DNA from: Closterium sp. Naga37s-1 | Taxonomy: Eukaryota > Streptophyta > Zygnematophyceae > Desmidiales > Closteriaceae | Length of the DNA: 64,000 nt | Reading direction: 5' to 3' | Assembly (NCBI GenBank): GCA_947471745.1 | Contig: CANJKZ010000463.1 | Location: forward strand, 258,001 to 322,000 | Part shown: one piece after another, positions 50,786 to 61,136 of the stretch | Position numbering within the stretch: position 1 is the first letter of the stretch | Layout: each line of letters opens with the position of its first letter | Program-made: the position numbers and the translations under genes | The notes under the pieces: generated by a model | Database searches by the model: none | The model's input: only the letters and a program-made list of their open reading frames with translations | Told to the model about the DNA's origin: nothing

Positions 50786-52720
50786 AGGGGCCGAGGGGCC
50801 AAACAGGGGGCCGGAGGCAGGGCTCTGAGGTGGGGCCGAGGGGCCAAACAAGGGGCCGGGGGGGGGGGGGGGCGGGCGCCGTGCTGTGAGGTGGGGCCGA
50901 GGAGCCTAGGGGCCGCGGGGCCAAACAAGGGGCCGGGGGGCCTAGGGGGGCCGTGAGGCCTAGGGGGGCCGAGGGGCCAAATAAGGGGCCGGGGGGGCCG
51001 GGCGCCGTGCTGTGAGGTGGGGCCGAGGAGCCTAGGGGCCGCGGGGCCAAACAAGGGGCCGGGGGGGCCTAGGGGGGCCGAGGGGCCTAGGGGGCCGAGG
51101 GGCCAAACAAGGGGTCGGGGGGGGGGGGGGCGGGCGCCGTGCAGTGAGGTGGGGCCAAGGAGCCGAGGGGCCGCGGGGCCAAACAAGGGGCCGGGGGGCC
51201 TAGGGGGGCCGAGGGGCCTGGGGGGCCGAGGGGCCAAACAAGGGGCCAGGGGGGCCGGGCGCCGTGTTGTGAGGTGGGGCCGAGGGGCCTAGGGGCCGCG
51301 GGGCCAAACACGGGGCCGGGGGGCCTAGGGGGGCCGAGAGGCCTAGGGGGCCGAGGGGCCAAACAAGGGGCCGGGGGGGGGGGGGCGCCGTGCTGTGAGG
51401 TGGGGCCGAGGAGCCTAGGGGCCGCGGGGCCAAACAAGGGGCCGGGGGGCCTAGGGGGGGCCGAGGGGCCTAGGGGGCCGAGGGGCCAAACAAGGGGCCG
51501 GGGGGGGGGGGGGGCGGGCGCCGTGCAGTGAGGTGGGGCCGAGGAGCCGAGGGGCCGCGGGGCCAAACAAGGGGCTGGGGGCCCTAGGGGGGCCGAGGGG
51601 CCTAGGGGGCCGAGGGGCCAAACAAGGGGCCGGGGGGGGGGGGGGGTCCGGGCGCCGTGCTGTGAGGTGGGGGCCGAGGAGCCGAGGGGCCGCGGGGCCA
51701 AACAAGGGGCCGGGGGGCCTAGGGGGGCCGAGGGGCCTAGGGGGCCGAGGGGCCAAACAAGGGGCCGGGGGGCCGGGCGCCGGTCTCTGAGGTGGGGCCG
51801 AGGGGCCTAGGGGCCGCGGGGCCAAACAAGGGGCCGGGGGGCCTAGGGGGGCTGAGGGGCCTAGGGGGGCCGAGGGGCCAAAGCAGGTACGGGGCCGGGC
51901 GCTGGGCAGGTACGGGGCCGGGCGCTGGGCAGGTACAGGGCCAAGCGCTGGGCAGGTACACGGCCGGGCGCTGGGCAGGTACGGGGCCGGGCGCTGGGCA
52001 GGTACGGGGCCGGGCGCTGGGCATGTACGGGGCCAGGCACTGGGCAGGTACGGGGCCGGGCGCTGGGCAGGTACGGGGCCGGGCGCTGAGCAGGTACGGG
52101 GCCGGGCGCTGGGCAGGTACGGGGCCTGGCGCTGGGCGCGGAATGGGGCCGGGCGCTGGGCTAGGTACGGGGCCGAGCGCGGGCAAGAGACGAGGTCGGG
52201 TGCCGGGCGAAGGACGGGGGGCCGGGCGCGAGGCTAGGTACGGAGCCAGGCGCTGGCGATAGACGGGGCCGGGCACGGGCTAGGTACGGGGCCGGGCGTT
52301 GGCTAGGGTCGGGGCCGTGCGCTGGGCTAGGTACGGGCCGGGCGCGGGGCTAGGTACGAGCCGAGCGCGGACGAGAGACGGGGCCGTGCGCGGGCAGGGT
52401 ACTGGCCGGTCGCGAGGCTAGGTACGGGCCGGGCGCGGGGCTAGGAACGGGGCCGAGCGCGGGACGGGTACGGGCCGATCGCGGGGCGGGTACGGGCCGA
52501 TCGCGGGGCTAGGAACGGGGCCGTGCGCGAGGCTAGGTACAGGCCGATCGCGGGCGACGGAATCGACGGGGCGACGGGGCCGAGGGGCCGAGCTAGGGGC
52601 GACGGGCCAAGGGGCCGAGCCTAGGGGCGACGGGCCAAGGGGCCGAGCCTAGGGGCGACGGGCCAAGGGGCCGAGCCTAGGGGCTATCGGCGACGCCACG
52701 GGGCCTAGGCTAGCAGTTAC
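50786..52720 (-). repeat. Copia-6 leader tandem array
   Basis: Two zones. 50786-51890 uses the same units as Copia-1 (plus strand GGCCAAACAAGGGGCCGGGG and GGCCGAGGGGCCTAGGGGGC) with G-runs of up to about 14. 51890-52560 uses about 22-bp units (GGTACGGGGCCGGGCGCTGG). 52560-52690 has four units of about 36 bp (GGGCGACGGGCCAAGGGGCC). It lies between PBS and gag. Confidence 0.9.
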
Positions 52721-52725
52721 TTAGG

Positions 52726-52776
52726 TGGTGGGCCCATTAAAGTTAGGATCCTAGGAAGGTAATGCTCTTAATACCA
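52726..52776 (-). promoter_or_regulatory. Copia-6 PBS and GGGCCCACC module
   Basis: Minus strand TGGTATTAAGAGC, a short CCT/AGG pairing, then GGGCCCACC beginning 41 nt after the first PBS base, as in Copia-1. Confidence 0.8.
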
Positions 52777-52938
52777 TGTGAGAATAGTAGGCGAGAATGA
52801 GGTGACTAGGAAAGGGGGAGGGGTACAAGTAGAATGTCGAGAGAAATTCTGTACCCCCTAAGGCTAAACCCACTATAGCCTAGACAATTGTAAACACATA
52901 AACTAAGCCTAGATATAACTAAGCATATATGTTTGACA
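52777..52938 (-). repeat. Copia-6 5' LTR
   Basis: 162 bp, paired with 43134-43295. Confidence 0.94.
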
Positions 52939-52943
52939 GTAAG

Positions 52944-52982
52944 GAGTGCACAGTGATGCTTCAATAATCACTATTCGTAACA
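52944..52982 (-). repeat. Copia-4 5' LTR, piece 3
   Basis: Completes the 5' LTR (aligns to 34427-34465) and is followed by TSD AGTGT at 52983-52987. Confidence 0.88.
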
Positions 52983-52987
52983 AGTGT

Positions 52988-53501
52988 GTTATATCGTAAT
53001 CCAATAGCACCTCACAAACACCAGTTAATTGAGTTGTGATGTGGTTTAGACGTGGATGGATGTATGGGAATAGACGTAAATATTTCAGGCCCCTGTAATC
53101 GTTTTTCTCCATTCAACGGGCTAGTTAGTTAGCTGAGTATATGGGTGTGATTGAAATGGTCTGAGAGGGGGACCTAGGATCCTAGGCGGACAGGTGGTTG
53201 ATTTCAAGGTGAAAATTAGCAGAAAATGGGGTTGGGTTTTAGGCTCCTTGATAAAGGTCATGTTCTCTGAAGGAGAATGTCGTTCTCAGAGATCTCAAGC
53301 TCGGCAAATGATGCAGGATAATGAAAACGCAGCCAGCATTCAGCAGCACTACATAAAATGGTAAAAACGAAACAAGCTTCTCGACATGGATACATAATGT
53401 CCATGCACTTTATTGGACGCCGGAATTCACAGCATGTGCAGGACAGCACCATTCGTAACACATGTCAGGGTCCAAACACTGAATTCCCCCAGCTGCAACG
53501 C
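52988..53501. other. Host sequence downstream of the secreted-protein gene
   Basis: About 500 bp with no gene I can support; presumably includes the 3' UTR of the minus-strand gene ending at 53502. No repeat seen. Confidence 0.5.
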
Positions 53502-54506
53502 TTACCACACCCACGTGTACCCTGCGGCCTTTGCTGCAGCTTCGGCCTGCTGCGCAGCGATAGTGGCATTGTAGGCACGCGACGCCATGAGAGTCGAGTT
53601 GTTATCCGCGCTCGTCTTCGCAGTGGTCGCCTTGCTCAGCAAGATCTTCGCATTCGACACGTTCGCCGACTTTGCGGGGATGGACGCGTTCGCGTAGGTC
53701 ACGTCGAACTGCGCCTGCGTCACCGCCGTCGCCGCCGCCGCATCCGCCGCAACGCCAGCGTCGAGATTCGCCTTGGCGGCCGCCACGGCCTGCTGCTGCT
53801 TCAAGAGCTCCGCCTGGACCGCATCGGGGTTGTCCAGATCGTTCTGCCTCTTAACCAAGAAATCCGCGGCGCGATTCGCCTGGTCAACCATGTCCTTGAG
53901 AATGGACTCCGCTTGGGTCTTCACCGCCATCGCCTCGGCCAGCTTGGCTTGCGCTGCGGCCAGATCGGCGCCTGTGAGGCTCGAGTCGGCGGCCTTCTTC
54001 GCCGCGTCGATCGCTTCGATATTCGCGTCCGCGACCTCGCCCTGCTGGGTGTCCACCAGGGTCGACGTCATATTGGCGCGTCGCTTCGCGTCCTCTACGG
54101 CTTGCGTGAGCGACGTCACGTCCGTGCCCTGCGCGACGAGCTTGTCCAGCTGTGCCTGCGCCTCGTCCGTCGCGTTCTGGAGAGCGGGGATCGCGGCGGC
54201 CGTGGCGTTCTTTGCGGCGATCCTGTTCGCGAGAACGACCTTGAGGCGATTGACGAGGGGCAACGCGTCGTTGTACGCGGCCGTGGCGTTAGCGAGCGTC
54301 GCGTTGGCGTTGATAACATCCTGCGCCCTCAGCGCCTGGGTGGCGTTCGCGGCGGCGGAATCCCTGGTGCAGTTTGCGGCGAAGGCTCTCGTCGTGCGCG
54401 CCTTGGTGACGAGGAACGGCTCCGTCTGGCCGGTAGCGAAGGACGCGTACGCTGCTACTGCGAGGAGAGCCAGCAGCAGGAAGGATGGGTTGCGAATGGA
54501 CGCCAT
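53502..54506 (-). CDS. Secreted Ala-rich coiled-coil protein with many N-glycosylation sequons
   Basis: Single-exon 334-codon frame from the ATG at 54506 (MASIRNPSFLLLALLAVAAY). The first about 26 residues form a signal peptide ending near FATGQ. The frame is open a further 54 codons upstream, but the signal peptide starts at this ATG. The mature part is alanine-rich and heptad-like throughout (QAVEDAKRRANMTSTLVDTQ, AKLAEAMAVKTQAESILKDM), predicting long helices or a coiled coil. It has about twelve N-X-S/T sequons and a single cysteine (ANCTRD). It ends GYTWVW. No transmembrane segment beyond the signal, so secretion is expected; a wall or mucilage glycoprotein is possible. I do not recognise the family. 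Codon use is G/C-rich with GCG/GCC Ala, like a well-expressed gene. Confidence 0.82.
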   Translation of the reverse strand: MASIRNPSFLLLALLAVAAYASFATGQTEPFLVTKARTTRAFAANCTRDSAAANATQALRAQDVINANATLANATAAYNDALPLVNRLKVVLANRIAAKNATAAAIPALQNATDEAQAQLDKLVAQGTDVTSLTQAVEDAKRRANMTSTLVDTQQGEVADANIEAIDAAKKAADSSLTGADLAAAQAKLAEAMAVKTQAESILKDMVDQANRAADFLVKRQNDLDNPDAVQAELLKQQQAVAAAKANLDAGVAADAAAATAVTQAQFDVTYANASIPAKSANVSNAKILLSKATTAKTSADNNSTLMASRAYNATIAAQQAEAAAKAAGYTWVW

Positions 54507-55623
54507 GTTACCGTGTGGTGAAGATGAAACACGGGTGTGTGTGTGTAACAGGATGAAGTGAAGTGAGCTGCGAGGCAAGTAGCTTGGAAGATCTTCTAAT
54601 GGATGTAGAGGAGCGTGGGAACTGATGAAGCACTGGGGCAGGCTGGTGCTTATGAAGACATGGATCAATTTGGAGGGATGAGAGGAGCCGAAATTGACAT
54701 GTGGGGCAGATTCTGCCAGACCAGAGAATGGCTACGCGGTTCGGTACAGGAAGGAAAGGGAGTGAGTCGCGGCTCGACAACAAGGGTGGTTTGGCCTGCC
54801 CTCGCATTGCAAAATGTGGCGGAGTGTGGCGAGTGTTGGCAGCCAGGCTTGCTGTGGGTTTGGTACAGGTTATGTCTCTCGTACGCTGGTTACGGTCTAA
54901 TTCGGTGCATTGCATTACAGCACGGCGAGACTTACAAGCCGTTTTCAACCGTGTGGAACCATACTAAGCCACTAGGAATGAACTGTAAATGTACGACCCC
55001 CTTGAGCAAGGTTCGCAAGCACTTGACTCAAACCAATCATAAATTTACGGTCCTACATGAAACTTTTGAGGTCCCAATAGGAACTGCGTCTCACCCTCAA
55101 GAAAAGTTTTCTGATGTGAAGCCGCAGAACACGATGAAGCTCGAGGAAAGGCTCCACGAGGCAGAGTATGGATGCATTGTGGAAAACAGCTGGCTCTTGG
55201 GTCCAGCGATGAGGCTTGAGTGCGAGGGTGAAGGGGTAGCGAATAGTTTGGGTGGTAACAAGTATTTGGAACAAGCCTATACACCTACAGTTATGTAAGA
55301 CTAGATCTGGGTTCCTCTTTACAAGTCGCAGCAATCGATACTATTCTTATGTCTACACGCCGGGCATTGTATCCTTCGCTAAACGAGATCCATTTTCTTG
55401 TCAAGCAACTAACTCCAAGGTTCCTTATGGTTTGCTGCTAACTCCAAGGTTTCGGATTCCTGTTTTACGCAGCAAGTGGTTTAGCAATTACTACAATGTT
55501 TCTATCACGCTATTGCCTACTACGATCCCGAGGCCTCAACCTCGGTTTCTCATCATCAAAAACAGGAGCACTGGTCCAACGCTTGTGATTTTCAACTTTT
55601 TTAATAAGTATGTGCTCAGAGTT
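54507..55623. other. Host intergenic sequence
   Basis: Holds the promoter and 5' UTR of the secreted-protein gene (CT-rich just upstream of its ATG). A plus-strand open frame at 54615-55298 shows no domain and no ATG-anchored protein character. Nothing else supported. Confidence 0.5.
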
Positions 55624-57061
55624 ATGGCATCAGCTCAGACATCCGTGGTTTGCTCTCAAGCTTTGCAGCCATTCTTTTCTCATCATCGCACAATGCCTCC
55701 TAAGGGGAAGTCCAAGGCTCTGCCGGAAGCCTCGTCGCTGGAAGCTCCCTCCTCGTCACTGGACGCGCCGTCTTTGTCACCTGCTCCTGCTCCGTCTGAT
55801 CCTGCTAGCAAGTGCAAGGGCAAGGCTCTGGAGGAGTCAGTCAACGTGCCTCTCGCTGAAGCGTCTGCACGTGGCTCTGGTCTCTCCTTGGAGGAGAAGC
55901 TGCGTTCTCTTCGTACGTCAACCCATGACAGCGGCTTCATCGAAGATGAATCTGACGAAGAGCTCGAGGTCGAAGTCAGGACGGAAGCGTTCAACCGCAT
56001 ACGCTACACGACGATTCTGCTGTTACCCGTGGCTCTCGCTTTGGAGGTGGCCTCTGTCATCACCACGGTGTGGACACTGATGAGGCGCGTCTGGTCGTCT
56101 ACGCTCTCCGACGGTGCTATTGACTTGGCAAAGTTCCAAGAGCTTCTACCGGCGTACGTGGCGAAGACCCGCTACAGGCGTCTGCAAGTCTCCCTCCTGC
56201 GAGAAGAGGACATTATGAGCATCAGGTCCAAGGAGGTGGACTACGCGCGTCCTAACGGCACGGTCTTCCGGCTCTACTGGCAGCACACTGACGATCCTGC
56301 TTTCGTGCGAGAGCGTGCGAGGAACGCTCAGGCGATTGAAGTGGTGATCAGGGACGTACCTGCGACGAAGACACCTGAGATGCTGCGGTAGCTGATGGTG
56401 ATTTACCAGCTTCGAAACCGGAGGCAGTCAGCATTCAAAGACGGCGTATGCTTCCACCGCGTTCTGCACCCAGTCACCGGAGCTAACATTGATGTCATCA
56501 AGGGTCTTGTAATCCCTCATCCCGGCGACAGATACCGCTGGCGCCACGTCTTTGAGGACCCGCTGGAGATCGGCCGCCGTTTCTTGGTCCACTTCCGTGC
56601 GCTGTCTTGCCTGCTCTGTGGTGGACAGCATTATGACGTCAATCATGATGCTTCCACAACAGAGCGGCAAAATAGCATAGGAAAGTGGAACCTTACCTTG
56701 GGGAGGGTTCATCGTATAAATGGTAACTGCTTTCCTCTTCATGATCATGCTTACCACCGTGTGTGTTCTTGTGCTAACCATCAAGTTGTGCCATGTAGCC
56801 GAATCTCTTCTGGCCTCACCTCTGATAACCCCCATCCTGCTAGACCCGGCCATGGTGCTGATCTCCACTGGAGGGAATCGGGAGGAGTGGCTCTGCACGA
56901 AAGTGGGCTGTGGGAAGGCGAAAGGGAGAAGCTTCATGACCACGGCAGATCATGTCACATCCGCCAACCACCTCATCCATCTGGAGAAGCTCGGCTCTGC
57001 CACTCGTGCCTCTCTCGAGAAAGCAAGTCTCAATGTCACGAAGAAGGAGTATGGGATTTGA
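55624..57061 (+). pseudogene. Broken gag/ORF1-like reading frame, unrecognised family
   Basis: From the ATG at 55624 the frame reads a Lys/Ser/Pro-rich start (MPPKGKSKALPEASS), an acidic stretch (EDESDEELEVEV), a hydrophobic segment (ILLLPVALALEVASVI), then FRLYWQHTDDPAFVRERA and EVVIRDVPATKTPEML. TAG follows at 56389-56391. In the same frame downstream, QLRNRRQSAFKDGVCFHRVL leads to a Cys/His cluster CLLCGGQHYDVNH. From about 56720 a different frame looks more coding, with CTKVGCGKAKG...HVTSANHLIH and a stop at 57061. This pattern (basic low-complexity N-terminus, RNA-binding-like core, Cys/His knuckle) suggests a retroelement gag or LINE ORF1, but I cannot name it. Copia-7 begins seven bases after the stop. 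Confidence 0.45.
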
Positions 57062-57067
57062 GGCAAG

Positions 57068-57197
57068 TGTCAAACTTATATTCCATAGTCTATTTAGGCT
57101 GTAGTGGGGTAGTTCTTATAAGGTACAACACTTTTAGGTTTCCCATATGTACCCACCTGCTTTCTAGTTCCATCATTCATTCGCTCACATTCTAACA
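57068..57197 (+). repeat. Copia-7 5' LTR
   Basis: 130 bp, TGTCAAACTTATATTCC to ATTCTAACA. Shares the GGCTGTAGTGGGGTAG core with the other family-1 LTRs. Its partner is outside the window. Confidence 0.85.
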
Positions 57198-57247
57198 TGG
57201 TATTCTGAGCAGGTTCCCTAGTGGGAACGTTTTTTTAAGGGCCCACC
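57198..57247 (+). promoter_or_regulatory. Copia-7 PBS, hairpin and GGGCCCACC module
   Basis: TGGTATTCTGAGC, then GTTCCC-TAGT-GGGAAC (6-bp stem, 4-nt loop), oligo-T, GGGCCCACC beginning 41 nt after the first PBS base. Confidence 0.83.
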
Positions 57248-57384
57248 ACTAGATTTTTTTTTTCCTGCCCTGCCCGAAGCGCGCATCGCGCCTTCCCTGT
57301 CGCGGCCCCTAGCCAGTCACGGCCCCTAGCCCATCGCGGCCCCTAGCCCGTCGCGGCCTCTAGCCCGTCGCGACCCCTAGCCCG

Positions 57385-58180
57385 TCGCGGCCCCCAACAA
57401 CTGGCGCGCCCCTGCCGGCCCCTGCTGACGCGCCCCTGCTGACGCGCCCCTGCCGGCCCCTGCTGACGCGCCCCTTCTGGCGCGCCCCTGCCGGCCCCTG
57501 CTGACGCGCCCCTGCCGGCCCCTACTGACGCGCCCCTGCTGGCGCGCCCCTGCCGGCCCCTGCTGACGCGCCCCTGCTGACGCACCCCTGCTGACGCGCC
57601 CCTGCCGGCCCCTGCTCACGCGCCCCTGCTGACGCGCCCCTGCCAGCCCCTGCTGACGCGCCCCTGCCGGCGCCTTCTGACGCACCCTTGCTAGCGCGCC
57701 CCTGCCGGCCCCTGCTGACGCGCCCCTGCCGGCCCCTGCTGACGCGCCCCTGCCGGCCCCTGCTGGCGCGCCCCTGCCGGCCCCTGCTGACGTGCCCCTG
57801 CTGACGCGCCCCTGCCGGCCCCTGCTGGCGCGCCCCTGCCGGCCCCTGCTGACGCGCCCCTGCCGGCCCCTGCTGACGTGCCCCTGCTGGCGCGCCCCTG
57901 CCAGCCCCTGCTGACGCGCCCCTGCTGGCGCGCCCCTGCCGGCCCCTGCTGACGCGCCCCTGCCGGCCCCTGCTGGCGCGGCCCCTGCTGGCGCGCCCCC
58001 CTTCTAGCGCGGCCCCTGCTGTCACGGCCCGCCCCTGCACCCGTCTCTGGTAAGCCGAGCCGCGCCGCCCAGCTGAGCCGCGCCGCCCAGCCGAGCCGCG
58101 CCGCCCAGCCGAGCCGCGCCGCCCTGCCGAGCCGCACTGCCCTACCGAGCCGCACTGCCTTGCACTGCCCTACTGCCTCT
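57385..58180 (+). repeat. Copia-7 leader tandem array
   Basis: 57400-58020: units of about 24 bp (ACGCGCCCCTGCCGGCCCCT and GCTG) with a shorter GACGCGCCCCTGCT variant interspersed. 58050-58170: about 16-17-bp units (GCCGAGCCGCGCCGCCC). Same location as other leaders, yet a distinct unit. Confidence 0.9.
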
Positions 58181-58240
58181 GCTACTACTGCTGCTATTGC
58201 TGCTACTGCTGCTACTCTTGCTACTGCTCCTACTGCTGCT

Positions 58241-58701
58241 ATGGTTAGTCCTACCGTTCTCACCTTTGATGCTGAGGGACGTGCTGTTGACTTTGACGTG
58301 TGGGTTGACGACCTACAGCTCTTTCTTCAGTGTGATTCTAGGGATGGGGTATCCCTTTTCGATCACACGTCCGGTGTTTCTACTTCTCCTACTGCCACTG
58401 CTGACAGTACGGTTCGCTCGCAGTGGACCACTCGTGACGCTGTTGCTCGTCTTGCTGTTCGTAGTCACCTGCCGCCTGCTGAGCGTGCGCATTTTGGCCA
58501 GTACAAGACTGCTCAGTCTTTGTACGACGCTGTAGTTGCACGCTACTCCTCCCCTGCCCCTGCTGCCCTCAGCCGCCTCATGCTGCCGTACCTTTTCCCT
58601 GACCTTACCGCCTTTGCCACAGTCGCTGACCTAGTTGCTCACCTTCGCACTAGTGACGCCCGCTACCGCGCTGCCCTTCCCACTGAGTTCTGTGCCAAAA
58701 A
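58241..58701 (+). pseudogene. Copia-7 gag, N-terminal part
   Basis: ATG at 58241 (MVSPTVLTFDAEGRAVDF), then LQLFLQCDSRDGVSLFDHTS and HLRTSDARYRAALPTEF, matching Copia-6 gag. The frame fails at an 11-C run (58702-58712), where Copia-6 has six C. After it the true continuation (MYITLYYLLTRLPDS) is in another frame. Confidence 0.88.
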
Positions 58702-58712
58702 CCCCCCCCCCC

Positions 58713-61126
58713 ATGTACATCACCCTTTACTACCTACTCACCCGCCTCCCTGACTCCCTTTCTTCAGTCAGGGACCACTTTCTCTCCCTTTGCCCCACCG
58801 AGCTGACTGTCGACCTGCTAGAGGAGCGCCTTGCTGCAGCTGAGAAGAGTATCTTAGCTGTAGGTGCTTCTCGCGGCGACCGTCGCACCCCTTTCTTTGA
58901 GGGGTGTTCCCCTGTCCCCCTTCTCCCCTCTGTTGCTTCTGCTGCTGCTGTCGACCTCGTTGGCACTGAGGAGGTCGGGGCTGCGTCTGCCCCTAGTGGG
59001 AGACGCCGCAACAGCAAGGGCAAGGGGAGCAAGGGTGGTGGAGGGGGCGGCGGGGGAAGCAGTGGAGGAGGTGGAGGAGGCGGAGGAGGTGGCGGTGGAG
59101 GTGGGGGTGGTACCGGGAGTGGGGGCGTCAGTGGCGGCGGTGGAGGTGGTGGCGGCAGTGGCGGAGGTGGTGGAGGCAGCGGCAACGGTGGTGGAGGTGG
59201 CGGCGGCGGTGGTGCTGGTCGAGGTGCAGCCGCGCAGCGTGGAGGCTTTGGTGGCAGCAATCGCCAGCAACAGCTGCGCTCCCATGAGACCCCGTCGGTC
59301 CAGCAGCTTCGTGAGTGGTACGCTGGGCGTGGGAGGTCTGGGGGTGCAGGTCCCTGCACTTACGTTCTTCGCACCGGCAGTCGTCGTGGGGAGGCGTGTG
59401 GGCTGCCACACACTGCGCAGCGCTGCTTCGGTCGCTTGACTGACGCCTGGCGTGCCCAGTTTCCTGACGCTGTTGAGCTCCCTCGCTTGCATGATCTGCT
59501 TCTGCAGAATGTGCCTATCTTTGATCTTGATTTCGATGCTATCCTTGCTGCCATGTATGCTTTTGCTGATAGTGCTGAGGGTGACTGTTACCTGAGTGTC
59601 CCGCCCGACCCGGGCATTGCGGCTGCTGCTCTAGGTGCTAGTGCGTCTGCTGCTCCAGGTACTGGTGCGTCTGCTGCTCCAGGTGCTGGTGCGTCTGCTC
59701 TCTCTGGTACTGCACCTACTGAGGCCTTGCACACTTTCACACTTGACTCCGGTGCTTCGCGCTCTTTCTTTAGAGACAGCACCACACTCACGCCGCTCAG
59801 TCGGCCTGTTGCAGTCTCCCTTGCTGACCCCTCTGGGGGCCCAGTCCTTGCACACTCTTCCACGGTTCTACCGTGTCCTGCGGTCCCGTCGGGCTTGCTG
59901 TCGGGACTCCACCTCCCCTCGTTCTCTACGAACTTGGTGAGTGGAGCTGACCTCCAGGACGCGTGGGTTGACCAGTTCACCCCTGGAGGTCAGCGTGTGA
60001 CCCACTGCACTCGCTCTCGGACGGGACGCCACCTGGCCACGTTCACCCGTCGGCCAGGGTCGAGTCTGTACACACTGACTACTGCGCCTCCTCCGGTCTC
60101 TGCGTCTGGTCAGGTACCTGCGTCTAGTCAGGTGTTTGCTGCCGCGTCCAGGTCTAGTCCAGCGTCGCCCCCCTGCTCGTGTCGTCCTCTGTCGCACGAG
60201 ACTCTCCTTTGGCACCACCGCCTTGGTCACCCCTCCCTGCCTCGTCTTCGAGGTACGGCCTCCCGTGCCCTTGTCTAGGGTCTACCCCGGTCCCTCCCTC
60301 CCCTTCCTCCGGGGCCTGCCCCCACCTGTGTTCCTTGTGTCGAGGGCCGGCAGCGCGCCGCTCCTCACTTCTCCTTGTTCCCTTCGACTGAGGCTCCTCT
60401 GCAAACTCTTCACATGGACGTGTGGGGCCCAGCCCGCGTCCGTGGACAGGGTCACGAGCGTTACTTCCTGCTGGTCATTGACGACTACTCGCGTTACACC
60501 ACAGTCTTCCCCTTGCGCAGCAAGGGTGAGGTCTCTGAGGTGTTGATCGACTGGATCCGCGGTGCTCGTCGCCAGCTCAGTGAGAGTTTCGGCTCTGACC
60601 TTCCTGTTCTGCGTCTGCACTCAGACAGAGGTGGGGAGTTTTCCTCCGACCTCCTGAGGGCCTTCTGACATTCGGAGGGCATCCGCCAGACGTTCACGGC
60701 CTCCCCGCAGCAAAATGGGATTGCTGAGCGCCGCATTGGCATGGTCATGGACGTCGCTCGTACGTCCATGATCCATGCGGCTGCTCCCCATTTTCTGTGG
60801 CCGTTTGCGGTTCAGTACGCTGCGCATCAGATCAACCTTCAGCCTCGTGTCTCCTTGCCGGAGACCACACCTACTCTGCGGTGGACGGGGAAGGTTGGCG
60901 ATGCGTCCGCGTTCCGTGTCTGGGGATCTCGAGCTTTTGTCCGCGATACTACAGCGGACAAGCTGTCCTCCCGTGTCGTTCCCTGTGTCTTCCTTGGCTT
61001 CCCTCCTGACACACCCGAGTGGCAGTTCTACCACCCCACCTCGTGTCGTGTTCTGTCCTCTCAGGACGTCACGTTTGACGAGTCGGTGTGTTACTACCGT
61101 CTCTTTCCCTACCGCACTACCTCTCT
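58713..61126 (+). pseudogene. Copia-7 gag C-terminus, protease and integrase
   Basis: Second frame: MYITLYYLLTRLPDSLSSVR, poly-Gly tract (59030-59220), CTYVLRTGSRRGEACGLPHTAQRC, protease FTLDSGASRSFF, integrase zinc domain (HHRLGHPSLPRLRG), a TAG at 60276, then MDVWGP, DDYSRYTT and HSDRGGEF, a TGA at 60666, PQQNGIAERR and RTSMIHAAAPHFLWPFA. The frame changes again at a 10-C run (61127-61136). Non-functional. Confidence 0.9.
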
Positions 61127-61136
61127 CCCCCCCCCC

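Larger units (their letters stand above)
43134..52938 (-). mobile_element. Copia-6: full-length family-1 copia element containing N2
   Basis: 162-bp LTRs (43134-43295, 52777-52938), TSD GTAAG (43129-43133, 52939-52943), PBS TGGTATTAAGAGC, 1.9-kb leader array, gag-pol and conserved 3' UTR. Without N2 and its TSD copy it is about 8.26 kb. The coding region is one frame with two stop codons, the most intact family-1 copy here. It landed in the 5' LTR of Copia-4 and later received N2. Confidence 0.95.
34027..52982 (-). mobile_element. Copia-4: family-2 copia element, heavily nested
   Basis: Bounded by TSD AGTGT (34022-34026 and 52983-52987). The 3' LTR is intact (34027-34465, 439 bp). The 5' LTR is in three pieces (41432-41650, 42796-43133, 52944-52982) because Copia-5 and Copia-6 lie inside it. 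The pol gene is split by N1. Without the insertions the element is about 7-8 kb. PBS TGGTATGAGAGC at 41431-41420. The 88 bp between Copia-3 and Copia-4 are unremarkable host sequence. Coding region has many stops and frame changes. Confidence 0.93.

Noticed and set aside
53358..54561. 387- and 262-codon plus-strand ORFs opposite the secreted-protein gene
   Set aside because: Arg/Leu/Val- and Ala/Ser-rich shadows of a G/C-rich, GCG/GCC-biased coding strand. The minus strand has a signal peptide and coherent heptads.
54615..55298. 227-codon plus-strand ORF between the secreted-protein gene and the ORF1-like frame
   Set aside because: No protein-like motifs, composition like intergenic DNA, and it overlaps the likely promoter of the minus-strand gene.
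56428..56943. 171-codon minus-strand ORF opposite the ORF1-like frame
   Set aside because: No recognisable feature; the plus strand has the Cys/His clusters and continuous protein-like sequence.
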